Origin: Eumeta japonica
Lineage: Eukaryota > Arthropoda > Insecta > Lepidoptera > Psychidae
NCBI GenBank assembly: GCA_005406025.1
Contig: BGZK01001596.1
Location: 1 to 64,000 of the forward strand
Direction of reading: 5' to 3'
DNA length: 64,000 nucleotides
The notes under the pieces were generated by a model that worked only from the letters and a program-made list of their open reading frames with translations, was not told where the DNA came from and did not search any database. The translations under genes were made by a program, and so were the position numbers. Shown here in pieces: positions 60,485-64,000 of the stretch. Each line of letters begins with the position of its first letter. Position 1 is the stretch's first letter.

Positions 60485-61915
60485 CTCTTTGAGATCTATA
60501 AGTTATAAATATTGTCTATGGGTTTTAGAACTTTTTGAGCTCAAAAATTTAGGAATACAGTTGACCCCGCAGGATATCCTTGATATTTCTTACTACTTTT
60601 GAGTTCAGTGTTTGAAAATAAAGGAGCATTATTAAGCTCACCATGCTCATAAGATCGATTTTCGTTGCTTTTCCAAGGTCTCCGTGCTAACTAATATAGT
60701 TTTAATACATTCTGTGGTTTTCGAGCTCAATTGTTTATATTATATATTGTTGTTATTGTAATTGTTTATATTAAAAAATATCGCTTTTCTTTCATTTTCC
60801 TGCTTCGGTATTTTTCAAAAGCTTATTTCGATTTGGATTTGCTTGGCGGCGTCCAACGCAGGTTTTAAACGGAGAAAGATAATCGAGAGCTAAACATCAA
60901 TCCATCATGAATTTTACATGTTATTTTAAAGAAAAAACCTTTCATCTCGAATTTTTTACTAACCCCATCTCTCGAATAAACTCACCGATTTTGACGGTGT
61001 CTCCAACGTATTACTTGAAAAATGATGAAAATAACTTTCTAAGATCCTAAGATTCCTGGGATCCTAAATCGCCAAGATCTGTTCTGTGATCTGAAAAATT
61101 TATTTTTGAAATCGTACTGAATACAGTATCTTCCCAATTTATAAAAAAATTTCAATTTTCGTAGCAAAGAGTTATAAGACACTAATTAAATATTTCAACT
61201 TGAATATCTTACAAACACGTCATTCGATTTTGATCTGCTTTACTTAGTTTTTTAAGCAAATAAGCATTACACAGTAACAAATGTCAACCTTTTAAGAATT
61301 ACATATTATTTTTACAAAACTTTTTTTTCAAATAATTCGATAATGATATCTCTAGAAGGAACCGACCGATTTTGATTAGCTGGCTAGTTTTTAAATTTAT
61401 CGGTAAAGTAGTTTAAAAACATAAAAAAAAAAACAATTTTTGAATAACTTGTCTTTAACAATATCTTTTGAACAAATTGACCGATTTTGATGCATTTAGC
61501 AACTATCGACGTTGTTTTTTAAAAAGAACAAACGAATAGATTTTGAAATCCATCGGTAGAGAAATTTACAAAATATCGTAAAAAACACTTTATAATTTTT
61601 TTTTCTAAAATTCTATTTAATAAACCTAATATTTAATCTGAAAAAAAATTATAAAAGAACTTTTTTCTGGAATTTTATTATTGGTATTTCTCAAACTCTA
61701 CCAGGCGTAATTAGCTTAACGTTTTAGGAAGTCTAAGTTGACCTCTTTCGAATGTCGCAAACTATATTTCGATCGGTTAATCCATTCAAAAGTTATGTGG
61801 TTCACATAGACACACACATACGGACATTTCTTGGAAAATCCGGATTTCCAAAAACCGGACTGAAAATCGTAACTCACAATTTTTTTAAAAATTAAATTTT
61901 CATTGTGGGTAGTTA
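60485..61915 (+). repeat. Composite repeat family, longest copy
   Basis: The head is tttttgagctcaaaaattta, cagttgaccccgcaggatat, tttcgagctcaattg and ggatttgcttggcggcgtcc. Several tandem units of the type 'tcttgaacaaattgaccgat...tttgatgcatttagc...atcggtagagaaattta' follow (60960-61620). Then come tctaccaggcgtaattagc, aggaagtctaagttgacc, tcgatcggttaatccattca, a short CA tract and a degenerate tail. Confidence 0.7.
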
Positions 61916-62149
61916 GTAACCACACACTGCTGTCTATTATCTGTGATGTATAGAAATAATCAAATCCATGATACTTTAACAACCATGCCACCGTTACAAA
62001 ATCATAATTGAACCTACTTATCGATGACTTTTTTTGCATTGAAATCCAAATATAAGTTTAAAGTATTTCTGTTCTTACGATTGCTTCATGACATATAATT
62101 TATTTATTTCTAACCAGTAGCGCTAGTAAATTTACAACCAACTCTTTTT

Positions 62150-62520
62150 TTTCGTTGCATTTTCTTGAGTGGTTGACGGTCAAAAGCCGTTTAACAGCGG
62201 CATGCGCGACACTTGCCCTTTTAGATTGAAAGCTACGTTTTCTTTATGGAACATGAGCTAATGTAATGCATGACCTATTTAACACCACTTAAGATTCTAT
62301 CGTCACCCAGGCTAACAACCCTTAAGTTTTATTCTTGCCTGAAACGTTTTTATTTCGAAGCGTTCCTAACTGTTAATTGCTCTCGCACTGGTCACAACTA
62401 TTAAGGGGATTTTAAGTCACGTGATTAAAAAACTCCTATAACAACGTTCGCGGTCGGCAATGATTCGTGCTCTGTGATAAATTAATGCACAACCGAATTG
62501 CACAATTTGTTATAATGTTC
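62150..62520. promoter_or_regulatory. Complex non-coding stretch, candidate regulatory DNA
   Basis: Contains ggttgacggtcaaaagccg, cagcggcatgcgcgacac, ttttaagtcacgtgattaaa (an E-box palindrome) and acgttcgcggtcggcaatg. Non-repetitive, with moderate GC. Confidence 0.28.
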
Positions 62521-62836
62521 TATAAGTTCATGAAGCCGTATTGTTTAAATTAGCTTTACATTTTTTTTTTTTTTCGAATATTTCAAGTTGACCAATATGC
62601 CTAAAAGGTTTCGCGTTTGCAATAGTTAAAAGAAATCAGAGGGTTTCAATATTATATTTTTCACTAAAACTAATAATAATGGCATGCGCTTCAAAGAAAA
62701 ATGCCATTTTTACACATAAGTAATTGAAAACAGTGATATTGCTTTCTTAACGTATCAAAATTTTCATATATAAAATCCAAAAATATATATATTATACGAA
62801 ATTGTATTTTAGGCAAACTTTAAACGTTAGTTTATG

Positions 62837-62887
62837 TAGTTAACGTATAATTAACTATACTATATAGTCAACGTATAGTCAACTATA
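62837..62887. repeat. 23-bp direct repeat
   Basis: tagttaacgtataattaact (62837) and tagtcaacgtatagtcaact (62865) are two related units with five bases between; each is also nearly palindromic. Confidence 0.5.
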
Positions 62888-63239
62888 GCCGATTGTGCCG
62901 TAGTCTTTAAACTTTGAAGGATTTCACAGAATTTCGCATTCCTCAGCGCCATTTCGTTTGACGTGTGTCCGTTTGTCGCTAGCTGTGAGAGGGTGTTGTT
63001 GTGTTGCGCAAAAAGCCGTAACTTATGCGCGTGCATATGTCATTATTTTCTTATATGGCACGAGATTATGACTCAAGTATACTAAGCGCTCTAGCGCTAA
63101 AAAGAAATCTAGTATATTTGAACCGTCAAATCATAGATGTAAATCGAGCACTTTCCGCAGAACACGTTAGGGTATTCGTTCTACTGTTGACATAAAAATA
63201 TTTTATTCAAATAATAAGATTGTTTATGTAACATGTATT

Positions 63240-63761
63240 TAGAGTTATTTATATAAAGAGAGAGGGCGCGACTGTGCCACGTATAACAGCTTGTAACGTT
63301 TACTCCGTATAAATTCGATCTTAAAAAATAACAAAGTGGGAAATACTCTAAAGTTACTGAAAAAACGTCGAAATAAGTGTCCAAAAAACACAGTGAACAA
63401 ACAACAAGTGAAAAATAAACACTAAATAGTGATAAAAAACAGTAAAATAGTGCTCCTGTTTACATGAGTCATTACCACAAACTTACGTGAAATAGTGGCT
63501 ATTCCGAACAACCAGTTAATAGTGTGACAATTCTGTAATGAATGTGCGACACAACTCAGTGCGAACTCAACGAAAATTCAACTTTTATTTAAAAATAACC
63601 TAAATGTGTTGCAATTTTGCAAATTTTGCTAAATCATATCAGATCAATTGGAAGTACATGACTAAAACAACAGAGGGCGCTTAACACAATAGACTTATAC
63701 GAATACTCGCTAATAGAGGGCGCAAAAGCTAAAAAGAACAACTAAAAATATAAAAATCAAA
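63240..63761 (+). mobile_element. 5' UTR of a non-LTR retrotransposon
   Basis: The sequence leading to the ORF at 63762 contains agagggcgc three times (near 63258, 63671 and 63713) and many short A-rich spacers, as in LINE 5' leaders. The true 5' boundary is not determined; the first agagggcgc is used as a practical limit. Confidence 0.4.
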
Positions 63762-64000
63762 ATGGAAGAGGTAATGGCAGCACTTCGAAAAATTCAAAAT
63801 GATTTAGATGAACAGAAAACCACTATTACAAAAGAACGCAGACGAAATTACGGAGAAAGTAACGAGAAATATAAACAAAATATTGAATCAAAAATTAAAA
63901 ACTTTGGAAAAAAATCAGGAAAAACTCGATAAAAAAATTGAGAACCAAGAACAAAGGTTAAATCAGCTGGAGAGACAAGCAAGACAAAGAAACGTTGTTT
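63762..64000 (+). pseudogene. Start of a LINE coiled-coil ORF, cut by window end
   Basis: ATG at 63762 opens MEEVMAALRKIQNDLDEQKT. After a frame change near 63834 (one extra base or two missing), the second frame reads ADEITEKVTRNINKIL, TLEKNQEKLDKKIENQEQ, RLNQLERQARQRNVV to the window end. The lysine/glutamate-rich heptads predict a coiled coil. The final LERQARQRNVV is, to my recollection, the usual lead-in to the first domain of CR1/RTE-type insect LINE proteins. The unshifted frame would stop at 63930-63932. The copy is therefore probably inactive, but the reverse transcriptase lies beyond the window. Confidence 0.65.

Overview
The window is AT-rich eukaryotic DNA, almost certainly from a moth or butterfly (Lepidoptera). 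The reasons are the dispersed repeats that I recognise as common in that order (the 'gtcaccgccgcccatg' family, the 'gaaactataagggtt' family, LINE 3' ends with a (GATTT)n tail, the 'acgtccac..ccggacat' RTE-like end), together with a full-length insect-type Helitron and degenerate mariner copies. I find no complete host protein-coding gene, no tRNA, no rRNA and no CRISPR array. The window reads as a long intergenic or intronic stretch filled with transposons, with islands of GC-richer, complex sequence that look like regulatory DNA.

Layout. (1) 448-6377: a complete Helitron on the minus strand. Both termini can be placed (5' TC, 3' hairpin plus CTAG, host A|T on the two sides). Its Rep-helicase gene has two GT-AG introns and five frame-breaking indels; the HUH and two-tyrosine motifs and the Pif1-type helicase motifs are still present. 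(2) 6400-36800: gene-poor DNA with dispersed repeats, two LINE reverse-transcriptase tail fragments, microsatellites, hairpins, and GC-richer islands near 7.5, 9.3, 10, 10.7, 13.8, 21.7, 28.6, 33.2 and 36 kb. (3) 36840-40941: a whole two-gene DNA transposon of what I take to be the ISL2EU (IS4EU) type. It carries a SWIM-like/YqaJ nuclease gene on the plus strand facing a THAP plus DDE transposase gene on the minus strand. It is bounded by terminal inverted repeats and a TA on each side; all introns are recognisable, but both genes carry frameshifts. (4) 41-63 kb: more gene-poor DNA with LINE 3' ends, a mariner relic (50434-51066), further copies of a composite repeat, a MITE-like inverted repeat (59.2-59.5 kb) and islands near 44, 52.7, 53.8, 56.5 and 62.3 kb. 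(5) 63240-64000: the 5' UTR and first-ORF start of a non-LTR retrotransposon that runs out of the window.

How the parts work together. In the Helitron one protein would nick (HUH/Tyr) and unwind (helicase) the element for rolling-circle movement. In the ISL2EU-like element the THAP/DDE protein would bind the ends and cut; the YqaJ nuclease is its partner gene, role unproven. The convergent gene ends are only 37 bp apart, so the two 3' UTRs should overlap. A large composite repeat (at least six copies, both orientations) with an internal tandem block, a CA-rich tract and a conserved tail is the least explained structure in the window.
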